From: an uncultured Sphingorhabdus sp.
Lineage (GTDB): Bacteria > Pseudomonadota > Alphaproteobacteria > Sphingomonadales > Sphingomonadaceae
Reading direction: 5' to 3'
NCBI GenBank assembly: GCA_947492905.1
Contig: CANLOL010000001.1
Span: 846,578-910,577 of the forward strand
DNA: 64,000 bases
The position numbers were made by a program, and so were the translations under genes. This document shows positions 43,785 through 52,742 of the stretch, piece after piece (position 1 is the stretch's first letter; each line of letters starts with the position of its first letter). The notes under the pieces were generated by a model. It was not told the origin of the DNA and did not search any database. It saw only the letters and a program-made list of their open reading frames with translations.

Positions 43785-44552
43785 ATGGTAAAGGCAAGCA
43801 AATCGGACGATATATTGCAAGATAATAGCGTATCAAATGATACTATTAATCAAGATGAAGCCGCTCACTTTGGCGCGCTGGCTTCAGAATGGTGGGACGC
43901 TGATGGCTCATCGGCTATGCTGCACGCTCTAAACCCTGTGCGATTGAGTTATATTCGGCGTGCATTGGATGAACATTTTGGTTTAGATTATCGCGATCGA
44001 AACGCGCTTGCGGGCAAATCAATATTGGATGTTGGCTGCGGTGCAGGATTATTGTGCGAACCATTGGCGCGTCTTGGCGCTCATGTCACAGGGGTTGATG
44101 CAGCGCCTGAAAATATAGAAGCAGCACTGATGCATGCCGATGCTATGGGGCTTGATATTGACTATAGAGCCGGGGAATTGGCGCAGCAAAATTTGGGTAA
44201 ATTTGATATTGTCACTTCTATGGAAGTGATTGAGCATGTGAATGACCCGATGGATTTCATTCTAACATTGAAACAGCATCTGCATGATGATGCTATTTTA
44301 CTATTATCAACGCCAAATCGCACCACCCAATCCAAACTATTATTGGTTGAGGCCGCGGAACGATTGGGCAAAGTACCGCGCGGCACGCATGACCATGATA
44401 AATTCATTACGCCCGATGAGCTCTCGCAAATGCTTGCCGATGCAGGATTGAGCGTCACGGACATGAGCGGACTTGCTTATTCCTTGCTCGATGGATTGCA
44501 TCTCAGCGATGATATGCAGTTAAATTATATATTGAGCGCTAAAAAAGCTTAA
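43785..44552 (+). CDS. ubiG: UbiG, ubiquinone O-methyltransferase
   Basis: A SAM-dependent O-methyltransferase of 255 aa acting at two steps of ubiquinone synthesis. The family N-terminus is DEAAHFGALASEWWDADGSS; motif I is ILDVGCGAGLLCEPLARLGA, followed by VTGVDAAPENIEAA, FDIVTSMEVIEHVNDP and LLLSTPNRT. AGGGATG serves as Shine-Dalgarno. Divergent from lysC. Convergent with fzlA, 34 bases away. Confidence 0.96.
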   Translation: MVKASKSDDILQDNSVSNDTINQDEAAHFGALASEWWDADGSSAMLHALNPVRLSYIRRALDEHFGLDYRDRNALAGKSILDVGCGAGLLCEPLARLGAHVTGVDAAPENIEAALMHADAMGLDIDYRAGELAQQNLGKFDIVTSMEVIEHVNDPMDFILTLKQHLHDDAILLLSTPNRTTQSKLLLVEAAERLGKVPRGTHDHDKFITPDELSQMLADAGLSVTDMSGLAYSLLDGLHLSDDMQLNYILSAKKA

Positions 44553-44586
44553 GGTTCTTGCCTCAAATTAACGCAGCTCTAGATTG

Positions 44587-45261
44587 TTAAAAATCAACCT
44601 GTTCATAATGGGGCGGCGGCGCGATTATCGTCATGCGCTCCGACAATAATGGTCTGAACGCAGGGCGCGATTTGAACATGCTATACCATGCTTTGGTCTG
44701 TTCATGGCCATTCCAATCAATGCCGCCCAAATAATCTGCGACCGATATTTGTGCTGCAGCGGCTAAATCGGCAAGGCTCATGGTAGAACCAGCCATCCAC
44801 GCACGATGATCGATTAGATAATCAATATAATCCAAATGGCCATTGGCGAGACGCATAGCTTCGCGCAACACACGGGCATCGGGTGGCTGACGATGGGCAA
44901 TGCGCTTTTGCATTTTTTCATAGAGCAATGGCCCCGTAACATCGCCGTAAAATTGCTGATCAAACCACGCAACAAGACGTCTGATTTCTGCTCTATATTT
45001 GGCAGAGCCATTAATCATGCTATTTTTTTCAACGGTTTCATCGATATATTCGCAAATGGCGGCGCTGTCCGCTAATACCAATTTGGGTTCATCATGAACG
45101 GCAACAGGCGTGCGGCCCGCAGGGTTCATATGCAAATATTCATCGCGTAATTCCCAAGGGTCCTCTCGTACTAGGCTATAGGCAACGCCTTTTTCACCCA
45201 TAAGCAATCTAACTTTACGGGAAAATGGACAGAGCGGGAATTGATAAATTTGCCACATCAT
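44587..45261 (-). CDS. fzlA: FzlA, FtsZ-binding GST-like division protein
   Basis: A 224-aa GST-fold protein. The N-terminal IYQFPLCPFSRKVRLLMGEKG is a GST domain in which the usual catalytic residue is absent. The distinguishing feature is the end: FKSRPAFRPLLSERM followed by APPPHYEQVDF, close to the PHYADLDF tail of Caulobacter FzlA, which binds FtsZ. FzlA bends FtsZ filaments and helps activate the divisome. Start at the ATG at 45261 or 45258. Confidence 0.85.
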   Translation of the reverse strand: MMWQIYQFPLCPFSRKVRLLMGEKGVAYSLVREDPWELRDEYLHMNPAGRTPVAVHDEPKLVLADSAAICEYIDETVEKNSMINGSAKYRAEIRRLVAWFDQQFYGDVTGPLLYEKMQKRIAHRQPPDARVLREAMRLANGHLDYIDYLIDHRAWMAGSTMSLADLAAAAQISVADYLGGIDWNGHEQTKAWYSMFKSRPAFRPLLSERMTIIAPPPHYEQVDF

Positions 45262-45310
45262 TCCTTCATAATCACCTCTGGCTTAAATGCAAAGCACCAT
45301 AGGTGGTAAA

Positions 45311-45517
45311 ATGAAATTTAATGTGGATAAAATAAGGGATGATATAATCAACCGAAACACGGGACTATATCACCCCATCCCAGATGCGACCCGGGAGCGC
45401 CCATACAAAGGGCATGATGTCCTGATAACACGCAAATCAACAGAGCATCACTATGATATTCGCCATAGTCGTGAAAAAGGTTACGCAATAAAAAACATTA
45501 ATTCCTTTTTCTTGTAA
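45311..45517 (+). CDS. small hypothetical protein, doubtful
   Basis: A possible 68-aa protein from the ATG at 45311 with AGGTGG upstream; an earlier in-frame ATG is at 45287. It is hydrophilic, with many Arg, Lys and His (for example THHYDIRHSREKGYAI with the first T uncertain in position), and no signal or family. Composition is plausible for a real small protein, but there is no other support. Confidence 0.3.
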   Translation: MKFNVDKIRDDIINRNTGLYHPIPDATRERPYKGHDVLITRKSTEHHYDIRHSREKGYAIKNINSFFL

Positions 45518-45574
45518 TTATCAGAAACACAACAGAAAATTTCTGATATTATTACAATTTATATGACATAATAT

Positions 45575-45745
45575 ATAAAACGGGTTGTCAGCGGCATGCT
45601 CGACTGCCCCATATAGTCGAGCTTTAGCTTAAGAAGAGACTGACAACCCTGTAGAGCATACCCAAGAGGAGGGAGATGGAATGCACTGACTATTCTTCCT
45701 TCGTTAATTTGTAATTAGCACAAGGAGGATGTGCCCTAGCTGAAT
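45575..45745 (-). ncRNA. candidate trans-acting small RNA with two CU-rich anti-Shine-Dalgarno loops
   Basis: Read on the minus strand, three hairpins follow one another. The first (45734-45718) has stem GCACA/TGTGC and loop TCCTCCT. The second (45684-45656) has stem GCATTCC/GGGTATGC with one mismatch and a loop containing CTCCCTCCTCTT. The third (45649-45582) has a 10-bp outer stem GGGTTGTCAG/CTGACAACCC and an 8-bp inner stem GCTCGACT/AGTCGAGC, and is followed by GTTTTATATAT. That order (two exposed CCUCC loops, then a terminator-like hairpin) is the layout of alphaproteobacterial small RNAs that bind ribosome-binding sites. The T run is short and I could not fix the promoter, so ends are approximate. 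It lies between a doubtful plus-strand ORF and the VOC gene. Confidence 0.5.
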
Positions 45746-45801
45746 AGCAATGACAGCTTAGTGACAGCATCGTAAATGAATGTAAAATACACTATATGGT
45801 T

Positions 45802-46143
45802 TTATTCAGCGCTATTTTCATAGATGGCGATCCGGTTGCCCGATGGGTCTAAACATTCAAAACGCCGACCGCCAGGATACTCAAAAATTTCAGCAACAAT
45901 AGGCGCACCGCTCTTTTGTATCGCTGCGAGACTCTCCTCAAGATTATCGCTCTCAAAAATGGGCATTGGCACAGCCGGTTCATCGCCCGCTGCAATGGCA
46001 ACAAATGTCGGGCCTCTCTCATCGCAGCTATAGCCATCACCATAATCGGTGAAACCTAATCCCAATGCCTCGCTATAAAATGCCTTACTAGCAGGCAGAT
46101 CATGCGCTTTCATTTCGATATAATTGGGAGTTATTTTGGCCAT
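45802..46143 (-). CDS. VOC-family (glyoxalase-like) protein
   Basis: A 113-aa single-domain protein of the vicinal-oxygen-chelate fold: IEMKAHDLPASKAFYSEALG at the start and FECLDPSGNRIAIYE at the end, with GRRFECLDP contributing the last metal Glu. The metal ligand set cannot be fully confirmed. Function unknown; most such proteins are metal-dependent lyases, dioxygenases or binding proteins. It follows gltB by 24 bases and may be on its message, or read with the downstream small RNA region. Confidence 0.82.
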   Translation of the reverse strand: MAKITPNYIEMKAHDLPASKAFYSEALGLGFTDYGDGYSCDERGPTFVAIAAGDEPAVPMPIFESDNLEESLAAIQKSGAPIVAEIFEYPGGRRFECLDPSGNRIAIYENSAE

Positions 46144-46167
46144 TATAGTCTCCTTATGGCCAAAATA

Positions 46168-49100
46168 TCATTCTGCTGCTTCAATGGCAATATTTTCGGA
46201 AATAGGATGGGCCAAACGGCTCAGCATTTCTTTGGGACAAACCTGCCAAAATTTACCGCGCATATGCTCCCAATCTTCAATGATAGATTTTGACCAGACG
46301 CTGTCAGTGGCTGCTGCATGCGCTTTGATGGCGTCTAATGCAACATTCTCCCAATGCTCGCTTTCAAAGCGCTGCCATATAATCGATTCAGGGTTGGCCA
46401 TTTTATCGAAATTTTCTTCCATATCCAAAATGAAGGCCATTCCGCCCGTCATACCTGCACCAAAATTGCTGCCGACGCTGCCCAATATGATGGCGTTACC
46501 GCCTGTCATATATTCACAGCCATTGGCCCCGCATCCTTCGACGACAACGGTTGCGCCGCTGTTGCGCACTGCGAAACGCTCACCTGCTTGTCCCGCTGCA
46601 TAGAGCTGTCCCGAAGTCGCGCCATAGAGAACGGTGTTGCCGATGATGGTGTTTTTGTGCGATTCCAATGGAGAGCTTACCGTAGGACGGACCACTATCT
46701 TGCCGCCTGAGAGACCTTTGCCTACATAGTCATTCGCATCGCCAAAAATTTCTAGCGTAATGCCTTGGCACAGATAAGCACCCAAAGATTGGCCAGCACT
46801 GCCGCGCAGCCGCACATGGACATGATCTTCGCTGAGCGATTTCATGCCATAGAGACGTGTGACCTCTGCTGAGAAACGCGTGCCAACGGCGCGGTGCGTG
46901 TTGCGCACAGTATAGGTTAATTGCATTTTCTCCCTCCGCTCAAACACAGGTTTGGCGTCATGGATCATTTGCGCATCTAGGCTATCGGGCACTTCATTAC
47001 GATGCCCTTCAATGTTGAAACGGCGCTCATGGTCATCAGCATCCACCTTGGCGAGAATAGGGTTGAGATCAAGATCATCAAGATGCTCTGCCCCGCGACT
47101 AACTTGTTTCAGAAGATGGGTTTGGCCAATGACTTCATCGAGCGAACGATAGCCAAGACGCGCCAAAATCTCGCGCACTTCCTCGGCGATAAAGGTCATC
47201 AAATTGATAACTTTTTCAGGCGTACCAGTGAATTTCTCGCGCAATTTTTCATCCTGCACACAAACGCCGACCGGACATGTATTGCTGTGGCACTGACGCA
47301 CCATGATACAGCCCATCGCCACTAATGATAATGTGCCAATGCCAAATTCTTCTGCACCTAATATAGCTGCGATGACAATATCGCGGCCCGTTTTCAAACC
47401 GCCATCGGTGCGTAATTTTACGCGGTGGCGTAATTTGTTCAGCGTCAAGACTTGGTTCGCTTCGCTAAGGCCCATTTCCCATGGCGTTCCTGCATATTTA
47501 ATACTGGTTTGCGGGGATGCGCCTGTGCCGCCTGTATTGCCCGATATTAGGATTACATCGGCATGTGCTTTGGCAACGCCTGCGGCAATCGTGCCTATGC
47601 CTGATGCACTGACGAGCTTTACGCATACGCGCGCTTTTGGATTGATTTGTTTCAAATCATAAATAAGCTGCGCCAGATCTTCGATAGAATAAATATCATG
47701 ATGCGGCGGCGGGGAGATTAATGTGACACCCGGTGTTGAGTGGCGTAATTTTGCAATAAATTCGGTAACTTTAAATCCTGGCAATTGCCCGCCTTCGCCG
47801 GGTTTTGCGCCTTGTGCGACTTTAATTTCAATCTCATCGCAAGAACCTAAATATTCAGCGGTCACACCAAATCGGCCCGATGCGACTTGTTTGATAACGC
47901 TGTTGGCATTGTCGCCATTTTCATAAGGCGTGTAACGCTCAACGGATTCACCGCCTTCGCCCGATACAGCTTTGGCGCCGATACGGTTCATAGCAATGGC
48001 AAGCGTTTCATGCGCTTCGGGGGATAATGCGCCCAAAGACATGCCCGGCGTAATAAAGCGTTTGCGAATTTCAGTAATCGCTTCAACTTCGTCCAAATCT
48101 ATGGATGTATCGGTATAGTTAAATTCCATCAGATCACGCAGATATACTGGCGGCATTTCGCTAACGCCTTGGGCGAATTGCAAATAAGTGGAATAGCTAT
48201 CATTGGTAACGGCGCTCTGCAATAAATGCATTAATCCAGCACTATAGGCATGGGTTTCGCCGCCATCACGCTGTTTATAGAAACCACCAATAGGCAGACG
48301 TGTAATCGCTGCGTCATAGGCATTTTCATGCCGTTGTTTGGCGTTAAGATAGAGCGATGGGAAACCTTCACCAGAAATTTTATTGGGCATTCCAGGAAAG
48401 AAATCATTGACGATAGAGCGTGATAGACCAACGGCCTCAAAATTATAACCACCGCGATAGCTAGAGATGACAGCAATGCCCATTTTGGACATAATCTTTA
48501 ACAATCCTTCGTCAATCGCTTTGCGGTGATTAACGATAGCCTGCGATAGAGGCATATCACCTAATAGGCCGCGAGAATGCCGATCATTGATCGTTTCCTC
48601 GGCAACATAAGCATTAACCGTAGTAGCGCCAACGCCGATGAGCACAGCATAATAATGCGTATCCAAACATTCGGCAGTGCGCACATTGACGCTGCAATAA
48701 GAACGCAGGCCATTGCGAACCAAATGGGTATGCACGGCTGCTGTGGCCAATATCATGGCCAGAGCCATACGCTCATCATTTATATTCTCATCAGTGAGGA
48801 AGATTTCTGTTTTACCTGCGCGAACCGCCGCTTCGGCCTCCTTACGGATACGGGCAATGGTTTCGCGCATAGATTTGACGCCGCCATCGGCTTCAAATGT
48901 ACAATCTATTTCTGCTGCTATGCTTGAAAATAATGTCCGTAATTGTTGCCAGCGATGGTTGGATAATACCGGACTATCCAGCACCAATACATTATCATTC
49001 TGGCTATTATCATCCAAAATATTGGCAAGATTTGAAAAGCGCGTTTTCAGGCTCATCACATGACGTTCGCGCAAGCTATCAATCGGCGGGTTGGTCACTT

Positions 49101-50700
49101 GACTGAAATTTTGACGGAAGAATTGGCTGATTAAGCGGCTTTTGTCGCTTATAACGGCCATAGGCGTATCATCGCCCATTGATCCGATAGCCTCTTTGCC
49201 ATCTTCAATCATTGGCGCCAATATGACTTCAATATCTTCTATGGACATGCCTGCGGCTACTTGACGCTTAGTCAATTCAGCCTTGTTCCATTGCATAGAG
49301 GGTTCATCAGATGGATCTGGCAAATCATTTTCATTCAAAAAGCCAGAGGCCATTTTGCCATAATCTTGTTCGCTAGCGACTTTATCTTTTAATTCTCTGT
49401 CGCCATAAGTTTTGCCTTCTTGCAAATCGACAGCAATCATTTGACCGGGTCCAAGTCGTCCTTTTTCAATGATGTCGCTTTCAGTGACAATCACCATGCC
49501 CGTTTCGCTGCCGATGATAAGCAGATTATCGTTTGTGATATTATAACGCAGAGGACGCAGCGCATTGCGGTCTACACCAGCAAGCGCCCAGCGCCCGTCG
49601 GTCATTGCAAGAGCGGCTGGACCATCCCAAGGTTCCATAACGCTGGCCAAATAACGATACATATCTTTATGATCTTTTGGCAGATGTTCATTGGCTTGCC
49701 ATGCTTCTGGTATCAGCATTAATTTAGAAGTCGGCGCATCACGGCCAGCGCGGACCATAGTTTCAAACACAGCATCTAGAGCGGCCGTATCAGATGAACC
49801 TGCTGGAATAACCGGTTTAATTTCATCGGATTGATCACCAAAAGCGAGGCTAGCCATTTTGATTTCATGGCTTTTCATCCAATTTTTATTACCCCTGATG
49901 GTGTTAATTTCACCATTATGGGCAATAGCGCGAAACGGTTGCGCCAGCCACCACTGCGGGAATGTATTGGTGGAATAACGTTGGTGGAATATGGCAATGC
50001 GGCTTTCAAATAATTCATCGCATAAATCAGGATAAAATACCGATAGGCTCTCGGCCAAGAAAAGTCCTTTATAGACGATATTGCGGCATGAGAGCGAACA
50101 GATATAAAAATCATGAATCTGTGCGGCTATTACTTTGCGTTCGATTTTGCGGCGCACCAGATAGAGGTTTTTCTCAAATTCTTCTTTGCTAGCTTCATCA
50201 TCCATAGGACCAGCAATCATAATTTGCTCAATCTCTGGACGGGTTTGTTTTGCTTTTTCACCAATTACGGACACATTGACGGGAACTTGGCGCCAACCAT
50301 AGATAGTATAGCCTGCGTCAATGATCTCGCTCTCGACAATGGTACGGCAATTCTCTTGTGCCGATAAATCGGTGCGCGGCAGAAATATCATCCCAACCGC
50401 CAATTGATTGTCCAATGGTTTATGGCCGCTACGTGCTATAGCATCATCAAAAAAGCGCACGGGCAGATCAACCAACAATCCAGCGCCATCACCGGTTTTA
50501 CCATCGGCATCAACGGCCCCTCTGTGCCATACAGCTTTTAGGGCTTCGATAGCGCTGCTGACAACGCGGCGTGATGCTTTGCCATCTGTTGCTGCGATCA
50601 GCCCGACACCGCAGGCATCTTTCTCGCTCGTTGGTTCATACATGCCTTCTGTTTCTAGGCGTTTATGGTCTGGGGTTGGATAATGTGTCATGTTGGTCAT
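46168..50700 (-). CDS. gltB: glutamate synthase (NADPH) large subunit
   Basis: A 1510-aa protein making glutamate from glutamine and 2-oxoglutarate, the GOGAT half of ammonium assimilation. A short propeptide precedes the Ntn catalytic Cys30 (SEKDACGVGLIA). The amidotransferase domain fills the first 430 residues. The central domain, the FMN barrel (GEGGQLPGFKVTEFIAK, GGTGASPQTSIKYAGTPWE) and the 3Fe-4S cysteines in GCIMVRQCHSNTCPVGVC follow. A GXGXG beta-helix (GSAGQSLGAYLCQG, ATSGQLYAAGQAGERFAVRN) ends the protein. It is the last gene of a minus-strand set, gltD, two DUF2059-like genes, gltB. Confidence 0.97.
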   Translation of the reverse strand: MTNMTHYPTPDHKRLETEGMYEPTSEKDACGVGLIAATDGKASRRVVSSAIEALKAVWHRGAVDADGKTGDGAGLLVDLPVRFFDDAIARSGHKPLDNQLAVGMIFLPRTDLSAQENCRTIVESEIIDAGYTIYGWRQVPVNVSVIGEKAKQTRPEIEQIMIAGPMDDEASKEEFEKNLYLVRRKIERKVIAAQIHDFYICSLSCRNIVYKGLFLAESLSVFYPDLCDELFESRIAIFHQRYSTNTFPQWWLAQPFRAIAHNGEINTIRGNKNWMKSHEIKMASLAFGDQSDEIKPVIPAGSSDTAALDAVFETMVRAGRDAPTSKLMLIPEAWQANEHLPKDHKDMYRYLASVMEPWDGPAALAMTDGRWALAGVDRNALRPLRYNITNDNLLIIGSETGMVIVTESDIIEKGRLGPGQMIAVDLQEGKTYGDRELKDKVASEQDYGKMASGFLNENDLPDPSDEPSMQWNKAELTKRQVAAGMSIEDIEVILAPMIEDGKEAIGSMGDDTPMAVISDKSRLISQFFRQNFSQVTNPPIDSLRERHVMSLKTRFSNLANILDDNSQNDNVLVLDSPVLSNHRWQQLRTLFSSIAAEIDCTFEADGGVKSMRETIARIRKEAEAAVRAGKTEIFLTDENINDERMALAMILATAAVHTHLVRNGLRSYCSVNVRTAECLDTHYYAVLIGVGATTVNAYVAEETINDRHSRGLLGDMPLSQAIVNHRKAIDEGLLKIMSKMGIAVISSYRGGYNFEAVGLSRSIVNDFFPGMPNKISGEGFPSLYLNAKQRHENAYDAAITRLPIGGFYKQRDGGETHAYSAGLMHLLQSAVTNDSYSTYLQFAQGVSEMPPVYLRDLMEFNYTDTSIDLDEVEAITEIRKRFITPGMSLGALSPEAHETLAIAMNRIGAKAVSGEGGESVERYTPYENGDNANSVIKQVASGRFGVTAEYLGSCDEIEIKVAQGAKPGEGGQLPGFKVTEFIAKLRHSTPGVTLISPPPHHDIYSIEDLAQLIYDLKQINPKARVCVKLVSASGIGTIAAGVAKAHADVILISGNTGGTGASPQTSIKYAGTPWEMGLSEANQVLTLNKLRHRVKLRTDGGLKTGRDIVIAAILGAEEFGIGTLSLVAMGCIMVRQCHSNTCPVGVCVQDEKLREKFTGTPEKVINLMTFIAEEVREILARLGYRSLDEVIGQTHLLKQVSRGAEHLDDLDLNPILAKVDADDHERRFNIEGHRNEVPDSLDAQMIHDAKPVFERREKMQLTYTVRNTHRAVGTRFSAEVTRLYGMKSLSEDHVHVRLRGSAGQSLGAYLCQGITLEIFGDANDYVGKGLSGGKIVVRPTVSSPLESHKNTIIGNTVLYGATSGQLYAAGQAGERFAVRNSGATVVVEGCGANGCEYMTGGNAIILGSVGSNFGAGMTGGMAFILDMEENFDKMANPESIIWQRFESEHWENVALDAIKAHAAATDSVWSKSIIEDWEHMRGKFWQVCPKEMLSRLAHPISENIAIEAAE

Positions 50701-50754
50701 TTCATATATGGGAGTAGTTTGATTTTTATAACTTTGAAGAGAGACGATATCGCA

Positions 50755-51933
50755 TCATTCTTCGTCACGGCTCCAGCCATCAGCGATATATTGCTCACGG
50801 CTTTTTAGGACAGCAGCGTCAAATGCTTCGTCATATTGGTTATAGGCTTGCTCGCTGAGCTCGGCTAATTCATTATAAGTATCTTCTAGCTGAGCAACAT
50901 TATTGCGGGTGCCTTCATCCCAATTATCTTTATCGAACCACGGCTCATTGCCTAAATCATTGGCGAATGCATCATTGACGTCAGCCTCTTCGGCGGCATC
51001 TTCTGTAGCATCGCAAACCGCATCATCTTCGGAGCAATTTTCTTCGGTTTCTTCTTCAATTTTTGGTTCGGTTTTAAAGGCTTCTTCAATACGTTTGCCA
51101 GCAGCTTCGATAGCATCAGAATTTTCGGTGATTGCGGGAAATTCTTTTAATGCGGTTTGGATCATATCAATACTGGCAGTGCTCAACATGAAATCGCGCG
51201 CAAATAATTCACCCGTAGGCGTTGCAAAAAAGGTTTCCATTTCTCTCAATTGCTGCAGATTATATTTACGCGCATAATCTCTCGCCATTGCGCCTGCTAA
51301 TGCGGGTTCTAATGGCTCAGAAGTAAGCCCTGTGATTTCCGCATAAGCATCCATAACGGTGGTCATTTTTTCACGAAATTCAGGATCTAATTCGGCCATT
51401 AAATCACCGAGTGTTTTATTAGCAGCTTCTTCATCATCACTAAGCGGATTAAGTTCATCGGGCAGGCCAAATAAATCCATAGCTTCAGTAATTGTTAGCT
51501 CTAATGTACGATCGACAATAGGGATCATCATATTGTCAAACGCATCGCGCATAACGCGTTCATTGGTCCCCACTGGGTAAAAGCGCGCAACGATTTTATT
51601 GGCGACCTCCAACCGATCGGCATCGGGGGTAGGCAATTCTATCAATGGTTTTTTAAGAGCGAATGTTTTCAGAAACTCATTGGGGTCAGATAATCTTTCT
51701 AACCGCTCAATTTCTTCAAGTTCTGCCTGTAATTCTGCATCAATCTCATCGTCAATATTTTGCTCATCGCTATTTGATTCAGGAGTAGATATTTGCTCAA
51801 CAACCTCGGCTTCAGAATCATCTGCTGCAGTCTCTGTGGCTTCTGCGGTTGTTTCTTGTGCATTAACAGATAGAGGAGATAGTATAAGAGCCGCCGCAAC
51901 TGCGGTGGTTTGGATTAGTTTCGTTTTCAACAT
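50755..51933 (-). CDS. secreted DUF2059-like protein, longer copy
   Basis: A 392-aa protein from the ATG at 51933 (GGGAG upstream), with signal peptide KLIQTTAVAAALILSPLSVNA. A stretch rich in Glu, Asp, Ala and Thr (residues 25-85) follows. The DUF2059-like part has VANKIVARFYPVGTNERVM, DAFDNMMIPIVDRTL and NLQQLREMETFFATPTGELF. A second acidic stretch with Cys-Asp-Ala repeats (about 290-335), then a C-terminal coiled part. DUF2059 function is unknown. Its signal and leader are almost identical to those of the next gene upstream; the pair sits between gltD and gltB and starts one base after its neighbour's stop. Confidence 0.72.
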   Translation of the reverse strand: MLKTKLIQTTAVAAALILSPLSVNAQETTAEATETAADDSEAEVVEQISTPESNSDEQNIDDEIDAELQAELEEIERLERLSDPNEFLKTFALKKPLIELPTPDADRLEVANKIVARFYPVGTNERVMRDAFDNMMIPIVDRTLELTITEAMDLFGLPDELNPLSDDEEAANKTLGDLMAELDPEFREKMTTVMDAYAEITGLTSEPLEPALAGAMARDYARKYNLQQLREMETFFATPTGELFARDFMLSTASIDMIQTALKEFPAITENSDAIEAAGKRIEEAFKTEPKIEEETEENCSEDDAVCDATEDAAEEADVNDAFANDLGNEPWFDKDNWDEGTRNNVAQLEDTYNELAELSEQAYNQYDEAFDAAVLKSREQYIADGWSRDEE

Positions 51934-51948
51934 TTTATTCTCCCTCTT
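51852..51948 (-). repeat. copy A of a 97-bp duplicated leader/signal-peptide segment
   Basis: This 97-bp segment covers the Shine-Dalgarno, start codon and signal peptide of the longer DUF2059-like gene. Copy B lies 763 bp away at 52615-52711. By direct comparison I count five differences and no gaps. Confidence 0.85.
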
Positions 51949-52696
51949 CAAACTTTGCAAAATGTTCCTCATATCCTTTGGTAGCAGCGGCTTCTATTTC
52001 GGCATCTTGTTCGGGCGTACTTTCATTGGACCATTGTGCCTCTATGGCATTGAGTTGCGGCATTAGTTTTTGAAATTTTTTAAAAGTTGGATTCAAAGAA
52101 GTTTTGATGAGATAAGCATTATCTGCGCTGCTTAATGTTGGAACAATATTGCGAACAGTATCTTTTTGAATACGATCAATATCAGACGTGTTAATGTCTC
52201 TGTCTTCATTAACAACATCTTCAACGGCACTTAAATTTGTGTTGGTTTGGGCCGCTGTTCTTATTCGCCGAAATGTGGGTGATTTAAAAATTTTATCCAA
52301 TTCTTGAATCTCACGTAATGAGAAGTTTTTAATCAATAAGACCGCTTGACGATCGAACAATGTTGGCATGCCTGCTTCAGTCTGGCGTATAACAATCGGC
52401 ATCATTGCATCAACGCCAGCATTGATAAGGCCAGGATATTCATTTTCTAATATAGCAATATCAGGGTCTGATTTTATAATCTGATGTATTTGGTTACGCA
52501 TAGTTTTGATAAGTGCGGGTGTCATTTTGGGTCCGCCTTGACGCAAATCTGCTAAGGCATAGGCTGCTTCATAATGGGCCTTTTCTATTGAAGTTTGTTC
52601 AACCAGCTTTTCATTTTCTTGTGCATTAACAGATAGAGGAGATAGAATAAGGGCCGCCGCAATTGCGGTGGTTTGGATTAGTTTCGTTTTCAACAT
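51935..52696 (-). CDS. secreted DUF2059-like protein, shorter copy
   Basis: A 253-aa protein with the same signal peptide (KLIQTTAIAAALILSPLSVNA) as the gene downstream, then QENEKLVEQTS. The body has the DUF2059-like elements MRNQIHQIIKSDPDI, DAMMPIVIRQTE and NFSLREIQELDKIFKSPTFR, but aligns only in these regions with the longer copy. Start at the ATG at 52696 with GGGG upstream. Its stop is one base before the start of the longer copy. Function unknown. Confidence 0.72.
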   Translation of the reverse strand: MLKTKLIQTTAIAAALILSPLSVNAQENEKLVEQTSIEKAHYEAAYALADLRQGGPKMTPALIKTMRNQIHQIIKSDPDIAILENEYPGLINAGVDAMMPIVIRQTEAGMPTLFDRQAVLLIKNFSLREIQELDKIFKSPTFRRIRTAAQTNTNLSAVEDVVNEDRDINTSDIDRIQKDTVRNIVPTLSSADNAYLIKTSLNPTFKKFQKLMPQLNAIEAQWSNESTPEQDAEIEAAATKGYEEHFAKFEEGE

Positions 52697-52711
52697 TTTA
52701 TTCCCCTTCTT
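52615..52711 (-). repeat. copy B of the 97-bp duplicated leader/signal-peptide segment
   Basis: Partner of 51852-51948; identity is high over the start region and signal peptide and then fades inside the mature coding part. Confidence 0.85.
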
Positions 52712-52742
52712 CTAATGTGCGACAAGTTTTGCATAGTTTATA

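Noticed and set aside
45676-45714. Plus-strand 12-codon frame with AGGAGG just before its ATG, and a second AGGAGGATG at 45724-45732.
   Set aside because: Both are the complements of the CCUCC loops on the minus strand. The frames are tiny, and the large hairpin is terminator-like only on the minus strand, so a minus-strand RNA explains the pattern better.
46354-50683. Many long open frames on the plus strand opposite gltB.
   Set aside because: They are shadows of a single 1510-codon gene with complete catalytic and iron-sulfur motifs.
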